Shown: positions 1 to 8,734, numbered from the stretch's first letter. The stretch is 64,000 nt of DNA from Herbiconiux sp. L3-i23 (GCF_023734115.1 NZ_AP025737.1:1364001-1428000), one strand, 5' to 3'. Program-made: numbers and translations. Notes: generated by a model not told the origin, from the sequence alone.

Positions 1-714
1 CACTGCGGTGCACGCTTCGACCGGCAGCGCGATCTGCGACGTCTTCACGATGGGTCCCGACGCGACGGCGGTCGCGACGTCGGAGTACACCTCGAAGTGG
101 ATGTGCGGCCAGCGTCCCGAGTAGCAGGCGGGGAAGATCGACGTGAAGGTGACGGTGCCGTTCGCGTCGACCTCCTGCACCCCGCGCAGGTAGTTCTCGT
201 TCGCGAGGCCGTTGCTGTAGAGCGAGTAGTTCCCGGCGCGGTCGCAGTGCCACAGGTACACCGCCGCGCCGGTGAGGGCGGCTCCGGTTGCGGCGTCGCG
301 CACCCCCAGCTGAATGGTCAACGGAACGCCCTCGGCGACGGTCGTTGATGATCCGAAGCTCGACCGGATGTCGCTGCGCACGATGCCGGAGTCGTCGAGC
401 ACGTTGACGCCGTTCGACCCGTCGGCGGGATACGGGCCGCCGGTCTCGTCGGGCACCTCGGTCAGCGGGGAGGTGGCCGACGTCGCCGTCGGTGACGGGG
501 TCGACGTGCTCGACGGCGTGGAGGCGGTCGTCCTCGTGGTGCCGGTGAGGGGAGCGCACGCCGCGAGCAGCGCTGTCGCAGAGATCCCGCCGAACAGACC
601 GAGCACGCGCCGCCGGTCGACCAGGGTCTGCACGTCGTAGACGAGGCCGCGATCCTCCTCGTCGATCTCCTCGCCGTGCGGGTCCCGCCACTCGCGGGTG
701 CTTCTCTTCGCCAT
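1..714 (-). CDS. Intradiol ring-cleavage dioxygenase-like lipoprotein, 3' end outside window
   Basis: The minus-strand reading frame is open from the ATG at 714 to the window edge (238 codons seen). Residues 1-35 are charged, then a hydrophobic stretch leads to a lipobox-like LLAACAP (about 49-55), followed by a Ser/Thr/Pro-rich linker, so this looks like an exported lipoprotein. The downstream domain carries the intradiol dioxygenase pattern: GGPYPADG, then VYLWHCDRAGNYSLYS (Tyr ligand region) and WPHIHFEVY (His ligands of the non-heme Fe(III)). Family members cleave catechol-type rings between the two hydroxyls. An anchored, secreted form like this is common in actinobacteria and its substrate is usually unknown. 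A GAGAGGACGA ribosome site precedes the ATG. Confidence 0.85.
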   Translation of the reverse strand, partial: MAKRSTREWRDPHGEEIDEEDRGLVYDVQTLVDRRRVLGLFGGISATALLAACAPLTGTTRTTASTPSSTSTPSPTATSATSPLTEVPDETGGPYPADGSNGVNVLDDSGIVRSDIRSSFGSSTTVAEGVPLTIQLGVRDAATGAALTGAAVYLWHCDRAGNYSLYSNGLANENYLRGVQEVDANGTVTFTSIFPACYSGRWPHIHFEVYSDVATAVASGPIVKTSQIALPVEACTAV

Positions 715-859
715 GACTCGTCCTCTCGATCGGTCGTGGTCCAGTCAGTCAGCCGTCGCTATGCGCGCCCGATGCGATGGCGATGCGGCGCCGGTGGAGA
801 CGCGATGGGTTGTCAATGCCGCCTGACTCGCTTCGCGGGGCGGGCGGGGAGTTGGTGGC

Positions 860-1690
860 TCAGGCGCGGACGAACTGGCTGGCGGTGAAGACGGCGCCGG
901 CGGGGTCGCGGATGAGTGCTTCGTGGGTCCAGTCGGTCTCCCGAGTGGACACGACGGTGGCACCGAGTTCCGTCGCCGACGCGATCGCCGCCTCGCGGTC
1001 CTCGACCGAGAACTGCACCCGCCAGCGCGCAGGCTCCCCATCGATGCTCGGACCGATGCCCGCGACAACATCGGCGAACCCCTCGGGTGCGCCGACCTGT
1101 CGCTCGAAGATGTCGGGGTCGACGGTGTCGGTGAGGTGCTGCCCGTAGCCCGGCTGCGCGACCATCAGATCGCCGAGCGCCGAGTCGGAACCGATCGACG
1201 TCCAGCCGAACACCGCGGAGTAGAACTGCAAGGCGGCCCGCGGGTCGGGGGTGTCGAGGATGCTGAAGTTCCACGCACCGGGAATGTTGGTGACCTGCAC
1301 GCCGAGCCGGTTCTTCGCCTGCCAGAGCCGGAATTCGGCCCCCGCGGGGTCGGCGCAGACGGCGAGCCGGCCGGCGGGACCGATGTCTTGGGCCGGAACG
1401 AGCACGCTGCCGCCCGCCGCTTCGACCTTCTTCTCGTAGGTCTCGACGTCGTCGACGGCGATATAGGTGTTCCACTGCGAGTCGGCCTCGGTCGGCCCGC
1501 TGATCGCCGCGGCGTCCGCGCCGTCGAGGGTCGCGACCAGGTACTGCGGCTCTACGCCCGGAGGAGTTGCGACGGTGAACTCCCAGCCGAGCACCGCGCT
1601 GTAGAAGGTGGTGGCGGCGCGGGTGTCGACGCGTTCGAGGTCGATCCAACTGGGGACGCCGGTCGGGTAGGTGTGCGGGGGAGTGGTCAT
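860..1690 (-). CDS. VOC (glyoxalase/bleomycin resistance) family protein, two-domain
   Basis: A 276-aa protein with two consecutive vicinal-oxygen-chelate modules. The first begins VPSWIDLERVDTRAATTFYSAVLGW and the second NFSILDTPDPRAALQFYSAVFGW. Each has the typical F-Y-x-x-VFGW start and a terminal strand (FRLWQA, FTASQF). The two-module layout matches the glyoxalase-like hydroxylase family often annotated in actinobacteria, whose reaction is mostly undetermined. The ATG at 1690 was chosen because AAAGGA lies upstream. An open frame continues to 1762 but lacks a better ribosome site and is Arg/Pro-rich in a non-family way. Confidence 0.85.
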   Translation of the reverse strand: MTTPPHTYPTGVPSWIDLERVDTRAATTFYSAVLGWEFTVATPPGVEPQYLVATLDGADAAAISGPTEADSQWNTYIAVDDVETYEKKVEAAGGSVLVPAQDIGPAGRLAVCADPAGAEFRLWQAKNRLGVQVTNIPGAWNFSILDTPDPRAALQFYSAVFGWTSIGSDSALGDLMVAQPGYGQHLTDTVDPDIFERQVGAPEGFADVVAGIGPSIDGEPARWRVQFSVEDREAAIASATELGATVVSTRETDWTHEALIRDPAGAVFTASQFVRA

Positions 1691-1784
1691 CGTCGTGCCG
1701 TCCTTTCCGTTACGGCGCCAGGGTAGAACCGGGAAGCGGACACACCCCCGTCTCGGAGCCACCTCCCAGTTGCGCGAGCAGCCC

Positions 1785-2050
1785 CGGTCGCCGAGTAAGC
1801 GGAGCGCATCGAGACCGCAGTGCCGAACTCCGGGGCTGCGCTCTCGGTGCGCTCGTTCCTCGCTTACTCGAGCCGTCTCGATACGGGCTTCGCCCTACTC
1901 GACGACCGGTGTGGGAGTCGTGTCCTTCGTATCGCTGCGCTCAACCGGCGGGATGAACCCGGTCGTCGAGTAGCGACGGAGGAGCGTATCGAGACGGGTC
2001 GAGTAAGCGAAGCGCATCGAGACCGGAGTGCCGAGATCACCGCACCGCCG
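1785..2050. repeat. Cluster of REP-like palindromic repeats
   Basis: The stretch between the VOC and GATase genes holds several copies of a short element around GTAAGCG(A/G)AGCGCATCGAGACC, and one copy of the CTTCGTATCGCTGCGCTCAACC half-site family. Some copies are in opposite orientation and could pair into stem-loops. No plausible coding frame is present. Related half-sites recur at about 30.9, 34.2, 37.5, 38.7, 60.7 and 63.7 kb. Confidence 0.7.
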
Positions 2051-2125
2051 TAGCGCGGCGTCATATTCCAGGCGCCTCCGCGCCCCGCGGCATATCGTCG
2101 ACACCTACGCCGCAGGAGAGGGGAC

Positions 2126-2845
2126 ATGATGACAGTACGTCGCGTCGCCGTCCTGCACGTCACCGAGTCGCGCGAGACGAACCCGCGGTACCAGCGGCTC
2201 GCCGACGAGCTCAACCTCTCGGCACTCGCCACCATCCGCTCGCTCGGGTGGCAGCCGCGGCTGCACGCCAGCGGCGACGCATCCGTCACGGCCACCCTCG
2301 AGGTCGTCCGCGCCAGCGACCTCGTCGTCATCGTCGGCGGCGAAGACGTGCACCCCGACTTCTACGGCGGCCCTCTCGACTACGTCGGCGGCGGAAACCA
2401 CCGCGAGGCGGCCGACGAGGCGCAGCTCGCCGCGATCGCCGAAGCGGCCACCATCGGGGTACCCGTGCTCGGCATCTGCCGCGGGCACCAGATCGTCAAC
2501 GTCGCGTTCGGCGGCGACCTCATCCAGCACCTCGACGACACCGACCACCACCGCGTCGACCGTCCCGGCGCCGGCTCCTTCACCCGCCACACCGTCGACC
2601 TCGCGGGCGGGCGGCTCCGTGGTGCCATCCGACCCGGCGAAGAGGTGCAGAGCTCGCACCACCAGGCGGTCGCCCGGCTCGGTCGCGGGCTCAGCGCCGC
2701 CGCATCGAGCGAGGACGGCATCGTCGAAGCCATCGCGCACGACGATCTCCCGATCCTCGGCGTGCAGTGGCACCCCGAGCACCACGGCGCCCCGACCGAC
2801 CAGTTCGGCCGACTGCTCCGACACCTCGACGCCCACGCCGCCTGA
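2126..2845 (+). CDS. Class I glutamine amidotransferase (gamma-glutamyl-GABA hydrolase-like)
   Basis: A 239-aa protein of the peptidase C26 / PuuD type. The nucleophile elbow is GICRGHQ (Cys near residue 117) and the His-Glu pair is in GVQWHPEHHG near residue 212-217, so the Cys-His-Glu triad is complete. Members hydrolyse gamma-glutamyl amides such as gamma-glutamyl-GABA in polyamine breakdown. No glutamine synthetase-like or other puu partner is adjacent, so the substrate is open. GGAGAGGGGAC precedes the ATG. The ATG at 2129 is an equally possible start. Confidence 0.85.
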   Translation: MMTVRRVAVLHVTESRETNPRYQRLADELNLSALATIRSLGWQPRLHASGDASVTATLEVVRASDLVVIVGGEDVHPDFYGGPLDYVGGGNHREAADEAQLAAIAEAATIGVPVLGICRGHQIVNVAFGGDLIQHLDDTDHHRVDRPGAGSFTRHTVDLAGGRLRGAIRPGEEVQSSHHQAVARLGRGLSAAASSEDGIVEAIAHDDLPILGVQWHPEHHGAPTDQFGRLLRHLDAHAA

Positions 2846-2891
2846 GAGACGACGCGGGCGTCGGAAGCCCGTCGAACGCTCGACCTGACGG

Positions 2892-3737
2892 TCAGGCTCC
2901 GAGAATCGGTTTCCCGCCGGTGACGGGCAGCACCGCGCCGGAGATGTAGCTGCCCTCATCCGAGGCGAGCAGCACATAGGCGGGAGCAAGCTCGGCGGGC
3001 AGGCCCGCTCGACCGAGCGGGGTGTCGCCGCCGAAGTCCTCGACCTTCTCGGGAGGCATGGTCGCGGGGATGAGCGGCGTCCAGATCGGTCCCGGCGCGA
3101 CCGCGTTGACGCGGATGCCCTTCTCGCCCCACAGCTGGGCGAGCGACGCGATCATGCTCGCGAGCCCGGCCTTCGTCATCGCGTAGGGCAGCAGGTCGGG
3201 GCTCGGCGAGTCGGACTGGATCGACGACGTGGCGATGACGGCCGACCCGGCCTTCAGGTGGGGCTCGGCGGCCTTCGACAGGTGGAAGAACGCGCTGAGG
3301 TTCGTCGCGACCGTGAAGTCCCACTCCTCGTCGGGGGTCTCCTGCAGGCTCGGCCGCGACATCTGGAAGGCGGCGTTGCTGACCAGGATGTCGAGTCCGC
3401 CGAGGTCTTCGACGGTCTTCTGCACGAGGTAGCGGCACTGGTCGGGGTCTGCGACGTCGCCGGGCAGCAGGATGGCGCGGCGGCCGGCCTGCTCCACCCA
3501 GTGCGCGGTGTCCTTCGCGTCCTCCTCCTCCGAGAGGTAGGAGATCGCGATGTCGGCGCCCTCGCGGGCGTAGGCGATGGCGACGGCTTTGCCGATGCCG
3601 CTGTCGCCGCCGGTGATGAGCGCCACCTTGCCCTCGAGCAGGCCGCGCCCCTGGTAGCTCTGCTCGCCGTGGTCGGCGGTGGGCGTCAGGTCGGCCTCGG
3701 TGCCGGGCACCGGCTGTTGCTGGGCGGGGATGTCCAT
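2892..3737 (-). CDS. SDR family oxidoreductase (YhxD/YghA-like)
   Basis: A 281-aa short-chain dehydrogenase with a roughly 35-aa N-terminal extension before the Rossmann core, as in the YghA/YhxD subgroup. It shows TGGDSGIGKAVA (nucleotide-binding TGxxxGIG), NNAG-equivalent VSNAAF, catalytic Ser in TSSIQS and the YxxxK motif YAMTK. It probably uses NADP(H) on an alcohol or aldehyde. The ATG at 3737 has AAGGAGAACATCCG in front. The gene is convergent with the GATase 47 nt away. Confidence 0.9.
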   Translation of the reverse strand: MDIPAQQQPVPGTEADLTPTADHGEQSYQGRGLLEGKVALITGGDSGIGKAVAIAYAREGADIAISYLSEEEDAKDTAHWVEQAGRRAILLPGDVADPDQCRYLVQKTVEDLGGLDILVSNAAFQMSRPSLQETPDEEWDFTVATNLSAFFHLSKAAEPHLKAGSAVIATSSIQSDSPSPDLLPYAMTKAGLASMIASLAQLWGEKGIRVNAVAPGPIWTPLIPATMPPEKVEDFGGDTPLGRAGLPAELAPAYVLLASDEGSYISGAVLPVTGGKPILGA

Positions 3738-3899
3738 CGGATGTTCTCCTTCGGCGTCGTGGTTCGCGCCGCGCCGCCGAGAGGCGGGCGGTGCTCGTCG
3801 TGTTTCCCATCCGACCGGGCCTAGCTGGGGGAACTCCGACCACCAGCTGAGTCGACGCCTTCTCAGCGCCGACAGGTCGGTGTGCGCCACACTGGGATC

Positions 3900-4364
3900 A
3901 TGCGTCTAGCCGAAGCTCTGATGGAACGCGGTGACTTGCAGAAGCGCATCGAGCAGCTGCGCGCACGCATCGCGGCGAACGCCCGCTACCAGGAGGGCGA
4001 GGAGCCCGGTGAGGATGCGGCCGCACTGTTGCTCGAGGCGATCGCCGCGGTCGACGCCCTCGGGGTGCTGGTCGCGCGCATCAACGCCACCAACGCGATC
4101 ACTCGCGGCGCGTCCGATCTGACCGTCACCGACCTGCTCGCCTCGCGGGACACACTGCGGATGCAGCACTCGCTGCTGACCTCCGCCGCCGATGCGGCGA
4201 CCGGTGCGAGCGGGTTCCGTCAGCTGCGCAGCGAACTGCGCACCGTCTCAGCACTGCCCGCGGGCGAGCTGCGCCTCCGCGCCGACGAGGTCGCGAAGCG
4301 TCTGCGCGAGGTCGACAGCGAGATCCAACGCATCAACTGGGAGGCCGACCTGCTGGGCGAGTGA
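3900..4364 (+). CDS. DIP1984 family (septicolysin-like) protein
   Basis: A 154-aa, helix-rich, charged protein starting MRLAEALMERGDLQKRIEQL, with a long amphipathic helical pattern and a central INATNAI segment characteristic of the DIP1984 family of actinobacteria. No catalytic motif, signal peptide or membrane segment is visible. The molecular role is not established. It stands alone, divergent from the SDR to its left. The ATG at 3900 fits the family start better than the upstream ATG at 3882. About 250 nt of apparently non-coding sequence follow. Confidence 0.8.
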   Translation: MRLAEALMERGDLQKRIEQLRARIAANARYQEGEEPGEDAAALLLEAIAAVDALGVLVARINATNAITRGASDLTVTDLLASRDTLRMQHSLLTSAADAATGASGFRQLRSELRTVSALPAGELRLRADEVAKRLREVDSEIQRINWEADLLGE

Positions 4365-4621
4365 CGACGGAACGCGATGCGGTGAGTCGGTAGGCGCACC
4401 GGGGCGAGTACGAACCCGACGGGTCGGCGGGATCTCCGACCCTCCTGTGGCGCTGAGGGCGGCGCCGTGGCTCACGCCGCGCACTTCGCAGCCCAGCACG
4501 CCGCACGAGTGACAGCGCACCTCGCACTGTTCATCACCACGTACTGACCGGATGCGCCGAGGGTGGGCTCGGGGACCTCCACCGCATGCTGAGGCGGCGT
4601 CACGGCGGCGCCGCGGCGCTC

Positions 4622-5095
4622 TCAGCGGGCGACGAACTCCATCGCCGCGGCGATGGCGACCTCGTGATCGATGACGTCCGGTTCGCCCGAGGTAGTGATG
4701 GTCGCGACCAGCTCGTCGTCGACGAAGATCGGCACGGCGCCGCCGTGCGCGGCGAAGTCGGCCTCGTCGAGGCCGCCGTCGGCGAGCGTGTGCCCCTCGG
4801 CCTCGAGGCGGCGGCGGACGAGCAGCGACGGCTCGCCCCGGCGCTTCGCCGTGTTCGACTTGCGGCGCAGCCAGTCGGCGGTGTCGCCCGAGACCCCGTT
4901 CAGCGCGGCCTTGTAGACGACGTGCTCGCCGATCACGATCTGCACCGCCATGACGAGCCCCCGGTCGCGGATCATCTCGGCGGCGATGGTGCCGAGGGCG
5001 TACGCGTCGTCCTGGTCGAACGAGCGCAGGCGCAGCAGCGCGAGCTGCGGCTCGAGGCTCTCGATCGTGAACACGGGCAGCGCATCGTCGGTCAT
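4622..5095 (-). CDS. Heme-degrading domain (HbpS/UPF0303-like) protein
   Basis: A 157-aa protein matching the UPF0303 / HbpS-like fold. Features are an N-terminal helix pair with RSFDQDDAYALGTIAAEM, the WLRRKSNTAKR segment that is conserved in the family, HGGAVPIFV, and a C-terminal GEPDVIDHEVAIAAAMEF. Family members bind or degrade heme or act as cofactor-sensing proteins. The actual ligand here is not predictable. The ATG at 5095 is preceded by a run of G that may serve as a weak ribosome site. No two-component partner is adjacent. Confidence 0.85.
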   Translation of the reverse strand: MTDDALPVFTIESLEPQLALLRLRSFDQDDAYALGTIAAEMIRDRGLVMAVQIVIGEHVVYKAALNGVSGDTADWLRRKSNTAKRRGEPSLLVRRRLEAEGHTLADGGLDEADFAAHGGAVPIFVDDELVATITTSGEPDVIDHEVAIAAAMEFVAR

Positions 5096-5190
5096 CCCCC
5101 CATTCTCCCGGATCCGATATTGCGGGCACAGACGCACGTTCCGGCGGGCGCACGTGCCCGGAACGTGCGTTCTCGTGGAGCTCCTGGCGA

Positions 5191-6717
5191 TTACCGCATC
5201 GCCCGAGCGATCACCTCGCCGACCAGCACCGCAGAGGCGGCAGGGCCGCGGCGCGGGGTGTCGGGCAGGATCGACGTGTCCGCCACCCGGAGTCCGGTGA
5301 CCCCGTGCACCCGTCCGCTGCCGTCGACGACAGCCGCGGGGTCGCTTTCCGACCCCATCGGTGCGGTGGCGCTCGCATGCACCGAGGTACCGAGGCGCGC
5401 CCCGATCCACGAGTCGAGCCGGTCGTCGTCCGAGTCGAGCAGCGCCGGTTCGGCGTTCCGAACACCGACGTCCTGCATGGCGTCGCTCGCGAGCAGCCCC
5501 GCGGCAATCCGAACGGCGTCGCGCAGCCCCGCTCGATCGGCCTGCTCGCTCAGGTACTGGTAATCGATGATCGGCGGCCCGTTCGGATCTCGCGGGTCGA
5601 GCCGGAGTGTTCCGCGCGACCGCGACACCTGCAGGGACACCAATAACGGCAACGGCAACTCCGCGCCGTCGGAGTCGTCGCCTGCGAGAACGGCGAGAGG
5701 GGTCGACGATTGCAGGATCTCGGCTTCGCCCGCCTCGCCGCGATGCTCTGTGCGCAGATTCAGAGCGTGAGAGAGCCACCGCTCCGACACCTCGAGCGGC
5801 GCCGACCGAGCCGCCTCGACGATGACCTGCGGGTGATCGGCGAACGAGGTGCCGACCGGCGAATCAGCGACGACCTCGACCCCGGCTGAGGTCAGTGCGT
5901 CGGCGGGCCCGACTCCCGACCGAAAAAGCAGCGCGGCGCTGCCGAACGCGCCCGCGCACAGCACGACCTCTCCCGCCTCGATCAGCTCCACCCGACCGGC
6001 GCGAACGACCTCCACGCCGACCGCCCGGCCGTTCTCGATTCGGATGCGGTGGACGTTCTCGTCGCCGCGGACCTCCAGATTCGATCGGCCCATCGCGGGA
6101 AGCAGGTAGGCGGCTCCCGCATTCCAGCGCACGCCATCGGCCACGTTCATCGGCACCGGCCCCACACCGATAGGACCCTCGGCGTTCTTGTCGACCTCGT
6201 CGACGTGACCCATCGAACGGGCGGCATCGGCGAACGCCCGCGACCACGCATCATCCGCTCGGGGTCTGCTGACGGGGATCGGGCCGGCGTCGCCGTGCAG
6301 GGCGGACGCACCGTAGTCGAGGTCCCGTTCCATCCGCCGCAGCACCGGCAGGACGTTCGGGTATCGCCACGCGTCGCCTCCCGCCTCCGCCCACCGTTCG
6401 AGGTCGATGCGGCGCGGGCGGATGAAGTAGCCGCCGTTCACCGCCATGGAGCCTCCGAGCATCCGCCCGCGCAGCACCGTGTAGTCGCGATCGGACGTCA
6501 GCCGGACCGGGTACCGCCACACCTCCTCCGTGCGCGGATCGGCGCCGGGGACCCGCGCCGCATCGAGCAGCGCCGAGCCAAAACCGGCCACGTCGGTCGG
6601 CACCCGCCCCGCCTCGAGCACCAGGACACGTCGATCGGGGTTCTCGGACAGCCGCGCGGCGAGTGCCGACCCGGCCGCACCGGCGCCCACGACGATGACA
6701 TCCCACCCGTCCCGCAT
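5191..6717 (-). CDS. mftG: MftG-like GMC oxidoreductase (mycofactocin dehydrogenase)
   Basis: A 508-aa GMC-family flavoprotein. The FAD-binding GAGAAGSALAARLSE is near residue 11, RGRMLGGSMAVNGGYFIRPRR (about 84-104) is the GMC signature 1 region, and the C-terminal block has HASATAPMG, VADTSILPDTPRRGPAASA. The GGYFIRPRR form and the compact length are typical of MftG, the enzyme that re-oxidises mycofactocinol and passes electrons to the respiratory chain. The gene overlaps the upstream mftR1 by one base (TGATG), indicating translational coupling. It lies next to the precursor gene mftA, which supports the assignment over a generic choline-type GMC enzyme. Confidence 0.85.
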   Translation of the reverse strand: MRDGWDVIVVGAGAAGSALAARLSENPDRRVLVLEAGRVPTDVAGFGSALLDAARVPGADPRTEEVWRYPVRLTSDRDYTVLRGRMLGGSMAVNGGYFIRPRRIDLERWAEAGGDAWRYPNVLPVLRRMERDLDYGASALHGDAGPIPVSRPRADDAWSRAFADAARSMGHVDEVDKNAEGPIGVGPVPMNVADGVRWNAGAAYLLPAMGRSNLEVRGDENVHRIRIENGRAVGVEVVRAGRVELIEAGEVVLCAGAFGSAALLFRSGVGPADALTSAGVEVVADSPVGTSFADHPQVIVEAARSAPLEVSERWLSHALNLRTEHRGEAGEAEILQSSTPLAVLAGDDSDGAELPLPLLVSLQVSRSRGTLRLDPRDPNGPPIIDYQYLSEQADRAGLRDAVRIAAGLLASDAMQDVGVRNAEPALLDSDDDRLDSWIGARLGTSVHASATAPMGSESDPAAVVDGSGRVHGVTGLRVADTSILPDTPRRGPAASAVLVGEVIARAMR

Positions 6718-7328
6718 CAGTCGCGCCTCAGCTGGTGTCGTTCGAACACGGCGAACGCCGCGTCAATCAGCGTCGCGAGATCCGCGTCGTCGTGCCGGAG
6801 CCACTGCTCGTAGGCCGAAAGCGAGAGCGAGAGTAGTGCCCAGCCGAGGGTCTGCGGCTCGAGGTCGTCGGCGGAGAGGCCGAGACGCTCGGCTGCGTAC
6901 TCGGCGATCACCTGCCGCCACGAGGCGTAGCGGAGGGTCGAATGGGCGACGAGCGAGGGAACGTTCAGCAGCAGCGTCATTCGCTGGCGGTGGTACTCGA
7001 TCTCCTCGTCGGGGAACGCGTTGAACTCGATGACCGCCGCGTGCAGGGCGTCGATCAGCGGCACCTCCGGCGGCACGGACGCGAGGTAGTCGCGCATCGA
7101 GTCGAGCAGGTCCTCGAACTCGCCCCACGGCAGGTCGTTCTTCGATGAGAAATAGCGGAAGAAGGTGCGTCGCCCGATTCCGGCCGCTGTGGCGATGTCG
7201 TCGACCGTCGTGGCATCGAAGCCGTTCTCGATGAACAGTGCGAGCCCGATGTGGCTCAGCTCGGTGACGGTGGTCGATCGTTGCCGCCCGGTCCGGGGGC
7301 GAGGAACCGACGGATCCGCCTCACTCAT
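6717..7328 (-). CDS. mftR: TetR-family regulator, MftR-type (copy 1)
   Basis: A 203-aa TetR/AcrR regulator. The helix-turn-helix is in TTVDDIATAAGIGRRTFFRYFSSKND, ending with the FFRYFSSKNDLPWGEF wording that is characteristic of mycofactocin regulators. The C-terminal ligand domain includes FNAFPDEEIEYHRQRMTLLLNVPSL. The MftR studied in mycobacteria responds to long-chain acyl-CoA and controls mft expression, so the same is plausible here. The ATG at 7328 was chosen because AGGAAAGGGG sits before it. A GTG at 7352 is an alternative. It is the first gene of a two-gene unit with mftG and is divergent from mftA. Confidence 0.88.
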   Translation of the reverse strand: MSEADPSVPRPRTGRQRSTTVTELSHIGLALFIENGFDATTVDDIATAAGIGRRTFFRYFSSKNDLPWGEFEDLLDSMRDYLASVPPEVPLIDALHAAVIEFNAFPDEEIEYHRQRMTLLLNVPSLVAHSTLRYASWRQVIAEYAAERLGLSADDLEPQTLGWALLSLSLSAYEQWLRHDDADLATLIDAAFAVFERHQLRRD

Positions 7329-7423
7329 CGATCTGCCCCTTTCCTTCGGCACTGGGTGTCATTAGTCTCGAACGCAAGCAGAGAAATCGCCAACAGAGCC
7401 GATTCTCGTCGTGAGGAGCAACG
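7329..7423. promoter_or_regulatory. Divergent promoter region mftR1 / mftA
   Basis: This 95-nt gap must hold the start signals for both mftR1-mftG (leftward) and mftA (rightward). It is locally less GC-rich (GTCATTAGTCTCGAAC, AGAGAAATCG). The mftA ribosome site GTGAGGAGC is at its right end. I could not find a clear palindrome matching the operator candidate at 24776-24796. Confidence 0.45.
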
Positions 7424-7558
7424 ATGCACATCGCCGAACCGACCGCCTCGAACCTGTCGTTCAGTGCCGACGAATCCGTCACCGTCGGCGAATTCGTCGG
7501 CCGAGCCGACGCCCATTTCGAGAAGGCTTCGATCGAGAGCCTGTGCAGCGTCTACTGA
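7424..7558 (+). CDS. mftA: Mycofactocin precursor peptide MftA (variant CSVY C-terminus)
   Basis: A 44-codon gene with the good ribosome site GAGGAGC 5 nt before the ATG. The product is an acidic leader followed by KASIESLCSVY. The MftA family ends in S-I-D-G-M-C-G-V-Y. The match S-I-(D/E)-x-(M/L)-C-x-V-Y at the exact C-terminus, the length and the location between mftR/mftG and MFT-type SDRs make this a precursor. MftC normally decarboxylates and crosslinks the terminal Val-Tyr, and MftE releases it after the Gly. Here that Gly is Ser, which is unusual. The maturases MftB, MftC and MftE are not encoded in the window. The gene is too short for normal ORF cut-offs. Confidence 0.88.
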   Translation: MHIAEPTASNLSFSADESVTVGEFVGRADAHFEKASIESLCSVY

Positions 7559-7924
7559 GCCGACGCTCGACCATTCTCGGGCCGATGCGCTTCCGACCCC
7601 GATCACCACACGCCGCAGGGTGCGACCAGACACCGCACGCCGGTCTCTCAGATCGCACCCGTCGCAGTGTTCCCGGTCGCGGCTTCGCCAGCCAGGGCAC
7701 GAGACGAGATCCTCACCGTGGGAGTGACCAGCCCACCTTCACAAGGAAGCTGCCGCGTATGCAGCGCCGACCCCGCTCGAGGAGGTTACGGCTGCTGACA
7801 CCGAGACACCCCGCGGGCCGCCCCATCGGGTGAGTGCGCGTGAACCAAGCGCGGGTTCCGACCGGAACCTGTGATCGACGGCCCCGAACCGGGGACCTGG
7901 ATGAGAGAAAGAAGGTGCACGCAC
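7559..7924. other. Non-coding gap between mftA and first SDR, with an inverted repeat
   Basis: About 365 nt without a credible gene. I looked for an MftB-like small protein in it and found none. A perfect inverted repeat GGGTGCGA / TCGCACCC occupies 7618-7625 and 7653-7660. It could form a stem with a 27-nt loop or be an operator, and there is no T-tract. The ribosome site of the next gene (GAGAGAAAGAAGG) lies at the right end. Confidence 0.5.
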
Positions 7925-8731
7925 ATGGGGCGTGTTGAAGGAAAAGTCGCGTTCGTCACCGGGGCAGCTCGTGGTCAAGGGCGTTCGCACGCGCTGCGAC
8001 TGGCGCAGGAGGGCGCCGACATCATCGCGGTCGACATCGCGGAGCACATTCCGAACATCGCCTACCCGTCCCCGACCGAGGAGGACCTCGCTGAGACGGT
8101 GCGGCAGGTCGAAGCGCTCGACCGTCGCATTATCGCCACGAAGGCGGACGTCCGCGATCGGGGAGCGTTGAAGAAGGCGATCGACGACGGCGTGGCCGAG
8201 CTCGGACATCTCGACATCGTGGTCGCCAACGCCGGAATCTGCGTTGTCGCCGATTGGCAGAACACCACGGAAGACATCTGGGATCAGACCGTCGACACGA
8301 ACCTCAAGGGTGTCTGGAACACGATCTCGCTCACCGCCCCGCACCTCATCGAAGCCGGCGGCGGATCGATGATCCTGACCAGCTCGGCCGCCGGGCTCAA
8401 GGGCCTGCCGTTCCTCAGCGCCTACGTTGCAGCGAAGCACGGTGTCGTCGGTCTCATGCGGGCCTACGCGACCGAATTGGCTCAGCACAACATCCGCGTC
8501 AACACCATCCACCCGACAGGCGTCGAGACGCCGATGGGTGAGATGGGCAACGCCTTCGGTCCGCTGCTCGAGAAGAACCCGGCCGTGGGCGGCATGCTCG
8601 CCAATCTGCTGCCGATCCAGAGCACCAAGCCGGTCGACCAGAGCAACGCGGTGCTGTTCCTCGCCTCCGACGAGGCCCGTTACATCACCTCGCTCGCCAT
8701 GACGGTGGACGCCGGCAACACGCAGTACTGA
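7925..8731 (+). CDS. Mycofactocin-coupled SDR family oxidoreductase 1
   Basis: A 268-aa short-chain dehydrogenase of the mycofactocin-coupled subfamily. The diagnostic wording is FVTGAARGQGRSHALRLAQ at the N-terminus, then the extra segment EDLAETVRQVEALDRRIIA between beta-2 and beta-3. It also has ANAGI, LTSSAAG (Ser) and YVAAKHG (YxxxK). Members hold a tightly bound nicotinamide and pass electrons to mycofactocin rather than exchanging NAD. The substrate is likely an alcohol/carbonyl pair (carveol dehydrogenase is a known relative). The ATG at 7925 has GAAGG ahead of it. A strong hairpin follows, so it may be transcribed separately from the next four. Confidence 0.9.
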   Translation: MGRVEGKVAFVTGAARGQGRSHALRLAQEGADIIAVDIAEHIPNIAYPSPTEEDLAETVRQVEALDRRIIATKADVRDRGALKKAIDDGVAELGHLDIVVANAGICVVADWQNTTEDIWDQTVDTNLKGVWNTISLTAPHLIEAGGGSMILTSSAAGLKGLPFLSAYVAAKHGVVGLMRAYATELAQHNIRVNTIHPTGVETPMGEMGNAFGPLLEKNPAVGGMLANLLPIQSTKPVDQSNAVLFLASDEARYITSLAMTVDAGNTQY

Positions 8732-8734
8732 TTC

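Noticed and set aside
7559-7924. An mftB or mftC gene next to mftA
   Set aside because: No frame in the gap resembles a PqqD-like MftB, and no radical-SAM CxxxCxxC protein is found anywhere in the window.
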